A stretch of DNA of 64,000 bases from Fagopyrum homotropicum. Its lineage: Eukaryota; Streptophyta; Magnoliopsida; Caryophyllales; Polygonaceae. Where the stretch lies: the NCBI GenBank assembly GCA_033239125.1, contig BSWB01000008.1, positions 3,998,001 through 4,062,000 of the forward strand, written 5' to 3'. The notes under the pieces are model-generated. The model saw only the letters and a program-made list of their open reading frames with translations. It was not told the origin of the DNA and ran no database searches. The first letter of the stretch is position 1. Each line of letters opens with the position of its first letter. A program made the translations under genes and the position numbers. This document shows positions 9,284 to 18,596 of this stretch, in pieces.

Positions 9284-12200
9284 TTATTCGAGTACGGTAG
9301 GTGCAAACTCCTCAGCTTGGAGTTCCGGTGAGTACTTTTTGAGTCGTTGACCGTTCACCTTAAAACTTCCGCTAGCTTCACCCCATACTTCAACTGCACC
9401 ATGGGGGAAAATACGCTTAATTAGAAAAGGTCCAGTCCAACGAGATTTTAACTTACCTGGAAAGAGGCGAAGTCTCGAATTGAAGAGGAGAACTTGATCT
9501 CCTTCTTGGAAATCCTTTGGGATGATATGCTTATCATGCCAACGCTTTGCTCTTTCCTTGTAGATCTTAGCGTTTTCATAGGCGTTCAAACGGAGTTCAT
9601 CCAGCTCGTTGATGTCCAGGAGACGCTTCTCTCCCGCTTCCTTCATGCCGAAATTCAGCCATTTGATAGCCCAAAACGCTTTGTGCTCTAGCTCTACCGG
9701 CAAATGACAAGACTTCCCATACACGAGGTTGTATGGTGTGGTTCCTATGGGAGTCTTGTATGCAGTCCGGTATGCCCACAATGCATCATCTAGCTTCAAG
9801 GACCAATCCTTCCTAGTCCTTGAAACCGTCTTCTCTAGAATTCCCTTGATCTCCCTATTTGAGATCTCGACTTGTCCACTCGTTTGTGGATGGTAAGGGG
9901 TAGCGATCTTGTGAGTAACCCCATACTTGGCCAAAAGAGCTTCAAAGCGACGGGCTATGAAGTGAGAACCTCCATCACTAATGATTGTCCTTGGCGTCCC
10001 GAATCGCGGAAAAATGGTCTTGTTGAAGAACTTGACCACCACCATGGCATCATTTGTGGGAGAGGCAATTGCTTCGACCCATCTAGAGACATAATCTACC
10101 GCCAATAGTATGTATTGGTTTCCACAAGAAGAAGGGAATGGTCCCATGAAATCGACTCCCCAAACGTCGAAAATCTCCACCTCTTGGATGTTGTTGAGGG
10201 GCATCTCGTTCCTCCTAGAGATATTGCCTGTTCTTTGACAAGCATCGCAACAAGAAACAAAGGATTGCACATCTTTAAATAAAGTAGGCCAATAAAATCC
10301 AGATTGCAATACCTTTGCGCTAGTTTTGTTCGAACTAGCGTGTCCTCCATAAGGTAGTGAATGACAATGACGGATGACACTTTGCATCTCATCTTCCGGC
10401 ACACATCGCCGGATGATGCCATCCGGACCTCTCTTAAAGAGGAGAGGCTCGTTCCAATGGTATTCCCGGACGTCCTTGAAGAACTTCTTCCTTTGTGCGT
10501 ATGATAGTCCGGGTGGTATCTCCTGGCAAACCAAATAGTTAACAAAATCAGCAAACCATGGTTCGTTACCTTTGGAGATTACCTTGATGCACTCCTCTAT
10601 GATGTGTAGGTGTTCGTCCGGAAAGGAGTCATCAATGGGTAAATGATCGTCCTCTAGATGTGTTAGACGACTCAAATGATCCGCAACAGAATTTTCCGAG
10701 CCTTTCTTGTCGCGGATCTCAAGATCGAATTCTTGTAGGAGAAGAATCCATCTAATCAGCCTTGGCTTCGCATCCTTCTTTGCAAGGAGGTATCGGATCG
10801 CAGCATGATCCGTGTAGACAATCACCTTTGCACCTACAAGATAAGAGCGAAACTTGTCAATAGCATAGACAATGGCTAGAAACTCTTTTTCCGTAGTGGC
10901 GTAGTTGAGCTGGGCTTCGTCTAGCGTCTTGCTAGCGTAGTATATGGCGTGGGTTCGTCCTTCCTTTCGTTGCCCAAGAACAGCTCCAATGGCTACGTCA
11001 CTAGCATCACACATAATCTCGAAGGGGAGAGTCCAATCCGGAGGTTGGATAATGGGTGCTGAAATTAGAGCTTGCCGAATAGTGTTGAACGCATCTAGAC
11101 ATTCCTGTGAAAACTCAAAAACCGCATCCTTCATCAATAGATTAGTGAGAGGTTTTGATATCTTAGAAAAGTCTTGAATGAAACGTCTATAAAATCCAGC
11201 ATGTCCTAGGAAACTTCTTATTCCCTTCACCGAAATTGGGGGAGGAAGTTTCTCTATGGTCTCTATCTTAGCTTTGTCTACCTCTATCCCTCTACTAGAG
11301 ACTAAGTGACCTAAAACGATTCCTTCCTTAACCATGAATTGACATTTCTCCCAATTAAGAACTAGGTTAGTGTCTTCACATCTTTGCAAAACAAGAGAAA
11401 GGTTAGAAAGACAATCGTCAAAAGAGGAACCGTAAACGGAGAAGTCGTCCATGAAGACTTCCATGATTTCCTCTACATACTCGGAGAAGATGGCCATCAT
11501 GCACCGTTGAAAGGTGGCTGGGGCGTTGCAAAGCCCGAACGGCATTCTCCTATAGGCGAACGTACCCCAAGGGCACGTGAATGTGGTCTTCTCTTGATCA
11601 TCCGGATGTATCGGGATCTGAAAGAAACCACTATAACCGTCAAGGTAGCAAAAGTATGAATGTTGTGCTAACCTTTCAAGCATTTGATCGATGAATGGCA
11701 ATGGAAAGTGATCCTTCCGCGTTGCATTGTTGAGCTTGCGGTAGTCTATGCACATTCGCCATCCAGTCACGGTTCGGGTAGGAATGAGTTCGTTGTTCTT
11801 ATTGGTGATGACCGTCATTCCTCCCTTCTTTGGAACTACTTGAACCGGGCTCACCCACTTGCTATCGGAGATAGGATAGATGATACCTGCATCAAGAAGT
11901 TTAAGAATTTCCTTCTTGACAACCTCCTTCATGGTCGGATTCAACCGCCGTTGAGGTTGTCTTGAAGTTCTAAAGTCCTCCTCCATTAGTATTTTGTGCA
12001 TGCATAGGGAAGGTTTAATTCCTATTAAGTCCTCAATAGTGTACCCTATGGCTTTTCTATGTTTCCTAAGGACAATCATGAGCTGTTCATGTTCATCTAT
12101 GCTTAATTCGGAACTAACGATAACCGGGAAGGTAGAATTAGATCCAAGAAAAGCGTACCTTAGATGAGTAAGAAGTGGTTTAAGTTCCATTGCTTTCGGA

Positions 12201-12913
12201 ACTTCTAATGGTCCTTGAGGAGCTTCCGATGTTTCCTTAGAAGTTTCTAAGGATGTTGCATGGTTTGGAGAAGAATTGGAAGAAGTTGAAGAAGTGTGCC
12301 GATCGTCCTTTTCCACGGTCAAAATCACGGTCTCCCCTGGTGTTCCACGGCCGTGGAGTGCTCTGGAATGGAGGTCGATTTTGGTCGTGGAATCCACGGT
12401 CGTGGAATACAGAGTATGACCGTGGATTCGAGTGTCTTCAGCCTCATCGTGGAGTTTCTCAAACTCCACTTCATACATCTCTTCTTGTGCTTCTAAGGCT
12501 TCAAATTCCTCTTTGCACTCTTCCTCTTCCCCTACATTGGTTAGACTCATAGTAATAACCTTTTGCAAAGGATCGTTAAAGAGAATCGCGCTTACCTCCT
12601 CCCTAGATAAACCTTCTTCGTCTTGGACATTGTAAATGTCCTCATCAAAGATTGGTTCCTTCACTAGAGTGGAAAGAACGAACTCTACTTTCTCTTCCCC
12701 AATGTCAAAGGCGAGCCTCCCATTCTTGCAATCGACCATGCAGCCGGAAGTTGCAAGAAACGGTCTTCCGAGTATGATCGGGACCGGACTATCTGCAGGA
12801 ATGTCAAGCACGACAAAATCAATGGGAACAAAGAACTTGCCTAGCTTGACCGGGACGTCTTCTACAATACCGACGGGACGAGTAATGGATCGATCCGCCA
12901 TGTATAACGTCAT
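9284..12913 (-). CDS. pol: Athila-1 pol: end of protease, RT, RNase H, integrase
   Basis: 1209 open codons from an ATG at 12913; the frame continues that of gag across one TAA and one AAG codon. Residues 1-75 are the second half of the aspartic protease (MADRSITRPVG, VVLDIPADSPVPIILGRPF). Residues about 80-250 are a variable linker containing a palindrome cluster. RT spans about 300-560, with CIDYRKLNNAT, YLDGYSGFFQIPI and the active site FMDD at 487-490. RNase H is about 625-750 (CDASDVAIGAVLGQ, YTDHAAIRYLL). Integrase has an HHCC zinc site at about 850-895 (HCHSLPYGGH, CCDACQ), DDE residues at about 920 (VDFMGPF), 980 (SDGGSHF) and 1014 (QVEISNRE), and a C-terminal GDQVLL and RWTGPF segment. 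The whole RT-integrase part looks functional. Whether it is translated depends on passing the stop at 12917-12919 or on internal initiation. Confidence 0.95.
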   Translation of the reverse strand: MTLYMADRSITRPVGIVEDVPVKLGKFFVPIDFVVLDIPADSPVPIILGRPFLATSGCMVDCKNGRLAFDIGEEKVEFVLSTLVKEPIFDEDIYNVQDEEGLSREEVSAILFNDPLQKVITMSLTNVGEEEECKEEFEALEAQEEMYEVEFEKLHDEAEDTRIHGHTLYSTTVDSTTKIDLHSRALHGRGTPGETVILTVEKDDRHTSSTSSNSSPNHATSLETSKETSEAPQGPLEVPKAMELKPLLTHLRYAFLGSNSTFPVIVSSELSIDEHEQLMIVLRKHRKAIGYTIEDLIGIKPSLCMHKILMEEDFRTSRQPQRRLNPTMKEVVKKEILKLLDAGIIYPISDSKWVSPVQVVPKKGGMTVITNKNNELIPTRTVTGWRMCIDYRKLNNATRKDHFPLPFIDQMLERLAQHSYFCYLDGYSGFFQIPIHPDDQEKTTFTCPWGTFAYRRMPFGLCNAPATFQRCMMAIFSEYVEEIMEVFMDDFSVYGSSFDDCLSNLSLVLQRCEDTNLVLNWEKCQFMVKEGIVLGHLVSSRGIEVDKAKIETIEKLPPPISVKGIRSFLGHAGFYRRFIQDFSKISKPLTNLLMKDAVFEFSQECLDAFNTIRQALISAPIIQPPDWTLPFEIMCDASDVAIGAVLGQRKEGRTHAIYYASKTLDEAQLNYATTEKEFLAIVYAIDKFRSYLVGAKVIVYTDHAAIRYLLAKKDAKPRLIRWILLLQEFDLEIRDKKGSENSVADHLSRLTHLEDDHLPIDDSFPDEHLHIIEECIKVISKGNEPWFADFVNYLVCQEIPPGLSYAQRKKFFKDVREYHWNEPLLFKRGPDGIIRRCVPEDEMQSVIRHCHSLPYGGHASSNKTSAKVLQSGFYWPTLFKDVQSFVSCCDACQRTGNISRRNEMPLNNIQEVEIFDVWGVDFMGPFPSSCGNQYILLAVDYVSRWVEAIASPTNDAMVVVKFFNKTIFPRFGTPRTIISDGGSHFIARRFEALLAKYGVTHKIATPYHPQTSGQVEISNREIKGILEKTVSRTRKDWSLKLDDALWAYRTAYKTPIGTTPYNLVYGKSCHLPVELEHKAFWAIKWLNFGMKEAGEKRLLDINELDELRLNAYENAKIYKERAKRWHDKHIIPKDFQEGDQVLLFNSRLRLFPGKLKSRWTGPFLIKRIFPHGAVEVWGEASGSFKVNGQRLKKYSPELQAEEFAPTVLE
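12311..12430. repeat. Palindrome cluster inside the Athila-1 pol coding sequence
   Basis: At least five related sites in 120 bp, including TTCCACGGTC, AATCACGGTC, TTCCACGGCCGTGGAG, TTGGTCGTGGAA, TCCACGGTCGTGGAA and GACCGTGGATT. The cluster is translated in frame as part of the linker between protease and RT (residues about 160-200). The homologous linker of Athila-2 (42345-42438) has CCTCGACCGAGG sites. Confidence 0.88.
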
Positions 12914-12916
12914 CTT

Positions 12917-12919
12917 TTA
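12917..12919 (-). other. In-frame TAA inside the Athila-1 protease
   Basis: The codons are CCA TAA AAG ATG, so the frame is unchanged on both sides. Upstream is the protease active site DLGAS (residues about 723-727 of gag-PR); downstream are the flap and ILGR motifs. Athila-2 has a Val codon at this place in an otherwise uninterrupted protease, so the stop is not a family-wide gag/pol boundary in this window. Confidence 0.85.
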
Positions 12920-15157
12920 TGGTTTAGGGTCGCCTAAACCGATCTTCCTACATAATGCAAGTGGTATGATGCTCACACTTGCTCCCAAATCACATAAAGC
13001 GTCATATGTGATCTCTCCCACTCCAATGGGAATGCAAAATGACCCCGGATCTTTCAGCTTTGGGGGCATTTTCTCCTTCATAGTCTTGATGAGATCCGAA
13101 GAATCCGAACTCATCTTGACCTCACCGAAATCCTCTAGCTTCCTCTTGTTAGAGAGGAGCTCCTTCAAGAACTTGCCATAAGCCGGCATACCTACAATGG
13201 CATCAATGAAAGGTATATTAATATGCAGTTTGCTCATGAGTTCTATGAACTTACCGAATTGCTTGTCTAGGCGCGCCCGCGCTCTAGATTGAGGGAACGG
13301 TAGGGGAGGTTTGAAAGCTGGAGGAGGAACATAGACGTCTTCCTTCTCCTTCCCCTTTTCTTTGCTCTTTTCTACGGGGACCTCAACAAACGTAGGCTGC
13401 GGATCGGTGGTAGTTACTCCGCTCCTAGTTGTAATCGCCATTACCCTTCCCTTAGGGTTGTCCTCCGTCTTTCCTGGAAGTTTCCCTTGATTTCTAGGAA
13501 CTTCCTCCGCATGGTTGAACATTTGGTTTTCCAAAACCTTTTGAGCTTTGTCAACCTTAGAAATTTGATCATCAACCTTGATGATGCGGTTCTCCAACCC
13601 TTGAAGCTTTCCCAAGATCGTTTCCAACATGGGATCCGGCTTCTCCTTTCCCGTATCGTTTCCTCCATTTGATGATTGCCCCTGGCTTTTCAAAGGAGTA
13701 GAGGAAGAAGAGGGTGGAGTTATTGAATTGGAATTGGAAGGATAGGAGTTACCGGAATTTTGTTGATTGGAGCGCCAATTGTTGTTATTCGAACCCCGAT
13801 TGTTGTTCCAATTGTTGTTGTTCCGGTTGTTGTTGTTCCCATTCCAATTGTTGTTCCGGTTATTGTTCCGGTTATTGTTGTTGCGGTTGGTGTTATCACC
13901 GCCGTTGTTGTTGCCTAAATAGCCAACATCCTTCTCTTGTTGCTTTGGGAAGTTGGTCTTGATAGTCTCCTTCAACTCTTTGATCTCATTGTTGAGGGAG
14001 AAAATCTGATTTTGAGCTTCATGTGTGAGCTTTGCTCCTTGCTCCACACGATTTCCCTCCACCTTCCGGTGGGAATACTTCTCTATGACTCTTGCTTGCT
14101 TCTCAATGAAGTCCCAAGCGTCATCTTCTCTCATGTCCATGAACGTTCCACATGAGAGGGATTGGAGGTTGAATTGCGTTCCCGCATCCAGCCCCTTGTA
14201 GTAAATTTCCAGCAAGGCAAGTTTGGATATGCCATGATGAGGGCAATCCAAGAGCAAATCCTGAAACCTTTCCCAAGATTGAAACAAACTTTCGTTAGGT
14301 CTCATAGAAAAAGCATTAATCTTACCTCTAAGTTCCGCCGTTTTGGAGGGCGGAAAGAACTTGGTGAGAAACTCTGCGGAGAGGTCTTCCCACGTCTCTA
14401 GCTTTCCACTAGGAAGAGCTTGGTACCAAGATAGCGCTTTCCCTTTCAAAGAGAAAAAGAAAGGTTTGAGCTTATAGCTGTTGGTAGTGGCGCTCTTTGG
14501 CCTCATCGTCTCCATCATACACTCAAAGTTTTGCAAGTGTTGGTGTGGAGATTCGGTGCTTGTACCGCCAAACTGGCTTTGGCGAACAAGAGTGATAACT
14601 TGAGGGTTGAAGCTAAACCCTTGTACATCTTCAGCATCAAAGTTCACACCTAAACGGCGTGGTTGTTGTGTTGGATCCATCCGCTGGCCAAGAGTTCTTG
14701 GCTCATTATCCACACGTTCGACCCTCGCATTTCTAGGTGGAATGCGACGGTTAGTAGCTCCTTGTTGATTGAAAGGATTTATATTGATCGTGGGATCAAT
14801 CTCTTCTAAAGGAGGCATGGAAGAATCACTATCGTCGGTGGATGAGTGGTTTCTTCTTCTTGACCTTGTCCTCCTTCTCGAGGACTTCTTGCCCACCTTG
14901 TCCTCAAGATCGCTCATCTTTATCTTCATTTGAACGATCATGTCTTGTAGACCATTAACTTGAGTTTGATGGCGATCCATCTCATCCTGGAGGAGAGTCT
15001 CATTCCATCGGAGCTGAGCTTCTTTCTCCGCCAACTTATTTTGAAGATCGTGCTCGTTTTCTTCAGCCATCTTCCTTTCCTTGCGCTTTTGCCTCAAGGT
15101 TTTCTCTAGCTCTTGATCAAGAGGTAAGAGATCTTCTGTGTTCCTAGACCTACGCAT
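12917..15157 (-). CDS. gag: Athila-1 gag with N-terminal half of protease
   Basis: 746 codons plus TAA. Residues about 15-95 are a charged coiled-coil-like stretch (KRKERKMAEENEH, then heptads). Residues about 95-110 are Arg/Ser-rich. The Retrotrans_gag capsid domain spans about 180-335 (LKGKALSWYQALPSG, ETWEDLSAEFLTKFFPPSKT, LLLDCPHHGI). Residues about 410-480 are nearly all Asn, Arg and Trp. I see no CCHC zinc knuckle; nucleic-acid binding may rest on the Asn/Arg-rich part. The Ala/Pro-rich tail leads into KPPLPFPQSRARA and then DLGASVSIIPLALC, the protease catalytic motif. The first ATG after the PBS region is used. The protein forms the virus-like particle. Confidence 0.93.
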   Translation of the reverse strand: MRRSRNTEDLLPLDQELEKTLRQKRKERKMAEENEHDLQNKLAEKEAQLRWNETLLQDEMDRHQTQVNGLQDMIVQMKIKMSDLEDKVGKKSSRRRTRSRRRNHSSTDDSDSSMPPLEEIDPTININPFNQQGATNRRIPPRNARVERVDNEPRTLGQRMDPTQQPRRLGVNFDAEDVQGFSFNPQVITLVRQSQFGGTSTESPHQHLQNFECMMETMRPKSATTNSYKLKPFFFSLKGKALSWYQALPSGKLETWEDLSAEFLTKFFPPSKTAELRGKINAFSMRPNESLFQSWERFQDLLLDCPHHGISKLALLEIYYKGLDAGTQFNLQSLSCGTFMDMREDDAWDFIEKQARVIEKYSHRKVEGNRVEQGAKLTHEAQNQIFSLNNEIKELKETIKTNFPKQQEKDVGYLGNNNGGDNTNRNNNNRNNNRNNNWNGNNNNRNNNNWNNNRGSNNNNWRSNQQNSGNSYPSNSNSITPPSSSSTPLKSQGQSSNGGNDTGKEKPDPMLETILGKLQGLENRIIKVDDQISKVDKAQKVLENQMFNHAEEVPRNQGKLPGKTEDNPKGRVMAITTRSGVTTTDPQPTFVEVPVEKSKEKGKEKEDVYVPPPAFKPPLPFPQSRARARLDKQFGKFIELMSKLHINIPFIDAIVGMPAYGKFLKELLSNKRKLEDFGEVKMSSDSSDLIKTMKEKMPPKLKDPGSFCIPIGVGEITYDALCDLGASVSIIPLALCRKIGLGDPKP

Positions 15158-15258
15158 GCACTCAAAGAAAGATCAAATAACGAGAGCAAGCTCCCAAGCT
15201 TGACAACCGGCTACCGGATTCGGACGAAGCCAAATCCCCGGCAACGGCGCCAAAAACT
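15158..15258 (-). other. Athila-1 untranslated leader between PBS and gag
   Basis: Only about 100 bp separate the 5' LTR from the gag ATG. The PBS occupies the LTR-proximal end. Nothing else is recognised. Confidence 0.7.
15235..15252 (-). other. Athila-1 primer binding site (tRNA-Asp)
   Basis: Plus strand TCCCCGGCAACGGCGCCA equals the 3' end of plant tRNA-Asp; its complement TGGCGCCGTTGCCGGGGA is the PBS. It lies 6 bp inside the 5' LTR boundary at 15259. A tRNA-Asp PBS is characteristic of Athila elements. Confidence 0.9.
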
Positions 15259-16972
15259 TGTTCGCCCCTAGAGGTGTGTGCAAATAAGCTTTATATTTAT
15301 AAAACTAGAATCAAGCAAGCGAACCCGCAGTGTACGGATCGATATAGTTAAGCAAGAATTCCAGAGTATCGAACACAGGGATTTGGGTGGAACGAACTCG
15401 ATTGCAGGTTATCAAGCGGTGAATATGAGAGTTTTGCAGATATTGGGAAAACAACAATCCTAAAGATCCAGGTATCCAACTGTGGCAATCGATTCAAGAT
15501 ATACTAATGATATAAAGACAGAGTTGAGATATGCAAAGGTATACTAATGTAAGGTAATCGTACGGTTGAGGTTCCAAAAACCTTATGTAACTCACCTAAA
15601 AGACTCCTCCTATACAGGTTGATGAGGCTCAATATAGAAAGATTCTAAAGACAAGGATTAGCATCAAATACCCAAACCTATAATCTAAAGATCAAGACTA
15701 ACCTATCCGATTGAGGTTGTTGAGGCTCACAATCGAGGTAGAGGTTGTTGAGGCTTCACTACCACCTAGAAAAGACAAGTCTAAACTAAGCTAAAGCAAA
15801 TCTTTAACTTTGGATCAAGGTAAAAGCAGGCTCGTAAACTTTAGGGAAATTACGGTTAGTTCTTAAGAATCACGGCCGTGGAACTCAAGAACAGGCCGTG
15901 ATTTAGGGTTTTCGGCGACAATTCTCTAACTCTCAGGGCCTAATCTGTTTGCGATCGATCTATCATCATCTAAGCCACAACTATCAACCCTTCACCTTAG
16001 AATTGTTAAGGGTTTTTAGCCAATAACAGTCATATTGATATTAATTCAAGATTTAAAAGGTAAAAGATGGGAACTTTCAAGAACTATCAATAATCTTCAA
16101 TTGAATCTCAGAATCACAATCAAGAGCAAGTGTTTGTCAACAGATTCAAAACGGAATGAGCAATCAAAATCTTAGGAAAGAAAAGAAACGGGATGTCAAT
16201 CCGATCCTAAATCAAACCTAAGCAAGAAGAGGAATCTTCTTGCAAAATCCTCCAAGAACTTTGATCTTCCACACGAAGATCACAAACAGCAACTCTCCAA
16301 TGCGAACTTTGGAACTTCAATGAGATCTTCAAAATCACCTCCAAGAATGAGGGTTTGTGTTGCCAAGCGTGCGTTTTTGCCGCTAAACTTTAGGGTTGAA
16401 AGGTCGTAAGCGACGTTCACGAGGTTAGGCGAGGTAGCGAGGTGACGGAATCTTGCTTCATCCGTCCTTTTTATAATGCAGGGCCAAATGTCGGCCCGGC
16501 CCAATCTTCAAGAGATCATGGCTTCGAAACGTGGCGAAGGGATTCGCCAAGATCACGGTCGTGGAAGATTCCACGACCGTAATTTTGAGGCGTGGAAACA
16601 AATACGGCTAGCTTCCACGGCCGTAATATCCCCTGGAATGAACATCGAATTCTGACTCACAATCCACGGCCGTAATTTAGGGTAAAACCGTGATTCTTGC
16701 CTTCATTCGTGCATTCCTCAATCTAATACTCCATTTTGCTTCCAACGAGTGTCCTCGATCTATGGACACATCAACTCAACTCTCCTTTGCTCGATTCCGT
16801 TCGGAAATAGCTCCAAATCACCTATAATCAACATAGAACTCGTGTAGACATCTATATCGACAATATAGGCAATACTAGCTCATATATGCATAAAGCTCAA
16901 TCAAAGACTATCAATATGAATCAATTACGACTAGAAAACGTGCCTAAAATATCACAATATTTCATGCTAACA
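15259..16972 (-). mobile_element. Athila-1 5' LTR
   Basis: 1714 bp, same length as the 3' LTR. By eye the differences are near 15479, 16218 and 16261 (single transitions), giving about 99.8% identity. As the upstream LTR it should hold the promoter. No TATA box could be assigned with confidence. Confidence 0.95.
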
Positions 16973-16977
16973 ACCGT
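16973..16977. repeat. Target-site duplication of Athila-1 (right copy)
   Basis: ACCGT, pairing with 3832-3836. Confidence 0.95.
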
Positions 16978-18083
16978 CGCCGTCTCTGGGCACAATGTTG
17001 CCGCCCTCCCTGTGCGTCGGAGCTTGGAGTCACCGCCGGAGAGGTCTGTCCTCTGCCCTGCAGTTGCCGGAGCCCTGCACAGTTTGCTCATCTTCTGCAT
17101 TCGTTCGATCGGGTTAAAAGAACCCTAAAATCCCTTTTTAATTTTGACCCCATGCTTTCCATGATATTGCAGCTTTTAAACCATATTGATATTTTGAGTT
17201 AATGGCCCAACGTTTTGAACTTTTGCATTATGCCCCTGCTTATTCATATAATTACAGATTTGACCATACTATTAATTACCGAAAAAGACCCATATTTCTA
17301 CAATTGTATATTTGTCCCGGAAAATGAGTTAGTAGTTTTTAACCTTGGATTTAATTATAGGGATATTCTAATCTTTATGTATACTACATATTATGCCTTG
17401 TTGATTTAATTTCGGGTTATGACCCCAAAGATTTAATTGCGGCTTTTGACCAAATTTTCTTATTGGATAATTTTCCGGAAAAAGGGTTTAACGAGTTTAA
17501 CATTGGCTTTGAAAACCGAGTTTCCCTTAGTCTTATACATATTATGTATTCCGTTCCAATTTAGCGTATGAGCTAAATTTGATTAGTTTTGTTTTAAGTT
17601 CGGGAGCGCCCCATAGAAGGCCCAACGAATCCATACTCAACATATGTTGATCGTTTCCCGCCTTTGACCTCGTGTGAGTACCTCTTTCCCGATATAGTAT
17701 TATTTAGTAATAGTACCATGCTAGGTTAGATCTAGCATAACTTAGTGGAAATGCCAAGTAGTGGCTTTGAACTTTATAAGGATTGAGGTGTGTATGTTAT
17801 CATGTGAGCTTTGTTGAGGTTGTGAGTATGTGTTTGTTGAGATTGTGGAGTTAGGATGGAAGTATTCTAGCATGTGGTTATAGTTGAGATCTCGTGAGTT
17901 TATGAGGGCTAGGAGAGTATCCTAGTTTATGGGAGTGTATGACCTAATAAGAATATATAGTATTAGAAGTCTAAGGACTTCTAGCTTGCGTGAGTAGTTG
18001 TTGATTATCGTGCCTTGTCTTGAACAGGCTTTGGTTATATTCCTTCGGAGAGTGTTATCGTTTTCGGGTAGCTTTGAGACGAG

Positions 18084-18578
18084 GTAAGTCCTCGGACTTA
18101 CTTAGCCGCTTTTATGCATTATTTGGATATATTATGGTGGTGTGTGTTTTATCGCTTTTGATCATGAAACCGGATTAGGATTTCTTGACTATATATTATT
18201 TGGCCCATTGTTACTATTATTATCGGGCGGTGACATCACCGCTCAGTTTCCCGAGGGAGACTGGGGGGATCTTTGCGACCAGGCCATACACGGTATACGG
18301 GCGGGCTTCTTCATCACTCCCTCAGGGTATACGGGTTGGGCGCCGCCACACTCCTGTTGGTTACACGAGGACAGAGGCGAGAGTTATAAGACTCTCGTGT
18401 CACACTTGAACGAATGAATTAGATATGGAATAACCTAAAAAGATAATAAGTAACGGATGTGTATGTTTATGAGCATGTTGTGTGTTTGTGTTCCTATGTG
18501 TGTTTGTGCCATATTATTCTTATAATGCCTAGAATGTGAGCTAACGGTTTTATACCGATTGTTGTAGTTGATGTGCAG
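18084..18578 (+). promoter_or_regulatory. Predicted intron in the LTR of element B (left copy)
   Basis: Donor GAG|GTAAGTCC, branch-point-like CTAAC at 18541-18545 (A at 18544, 34 nt before the acceptor), acceptor GTGCAG|GTTAGG. Length 495 nt. The donor is the left arm of a hairpin GTAAGTCC-TC-GGACTTAC. The same signals are in all nine comparable LTRs of the window. Splicing itself is inferred. Confidence 0.55.
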
Positions 18579-18591
18579 GTTAGGATGTGGC

Positions 18592-18596
18592 CGAGT
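18592..18596. repeat. Target-site duplication of solo LTR H (left copy)
   Basis: CGAGT at 18592-18596 and again at 21111-21115. The single uninterrupted CGAGT is present in the right LTR at about 27550-27554. Confidence 0.95.

Larger units (their letters stand above)
3837..16972 (-). mobile_element. Athila-1: nearly intact Athila-lineage Ty3/Gypsy element
   Basis: A 13,136-bp element on the minus strand. Two 1714-bp LTRs (3837-5550 and 15259-16972) differ by eye at only about three positions. The order on the minus strand is 5' LTR, PBS for tRNA-Asp, gag with the start of protease, pol (rest of protease, RT, RNase H, integrase), third ORF, PPT, 3' LTR. TSD ACCGT. Lineage follows from the PBS, the FMDD-type RT and the ATHILA-type third ORF. 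The only visible lesion in the coding region is an in-frame TAA at 12917-12919. The near-identical LTRs mean recent insertion, later than that of element B, which it interrupts. Confidence 0.96.
16978..18596 (+). mobile_element. Element B 5' LTR, part 2
   Basis: Collinear with 25936-27554 of the right LTR, with only about eight differences. It contains the predicted LTR intron 18084-18578. The solo LTR H interrupts it at 18597. Confidence 0.92.

Noticed and set aside
15235..15252. tRNA gene fragment
   Set aside because: Only the 18 nt complementary to the tRNA-Asp 3' end are present, in PBS position. The tRNA body is absent. The same applies to the iMet-type PBS sites.
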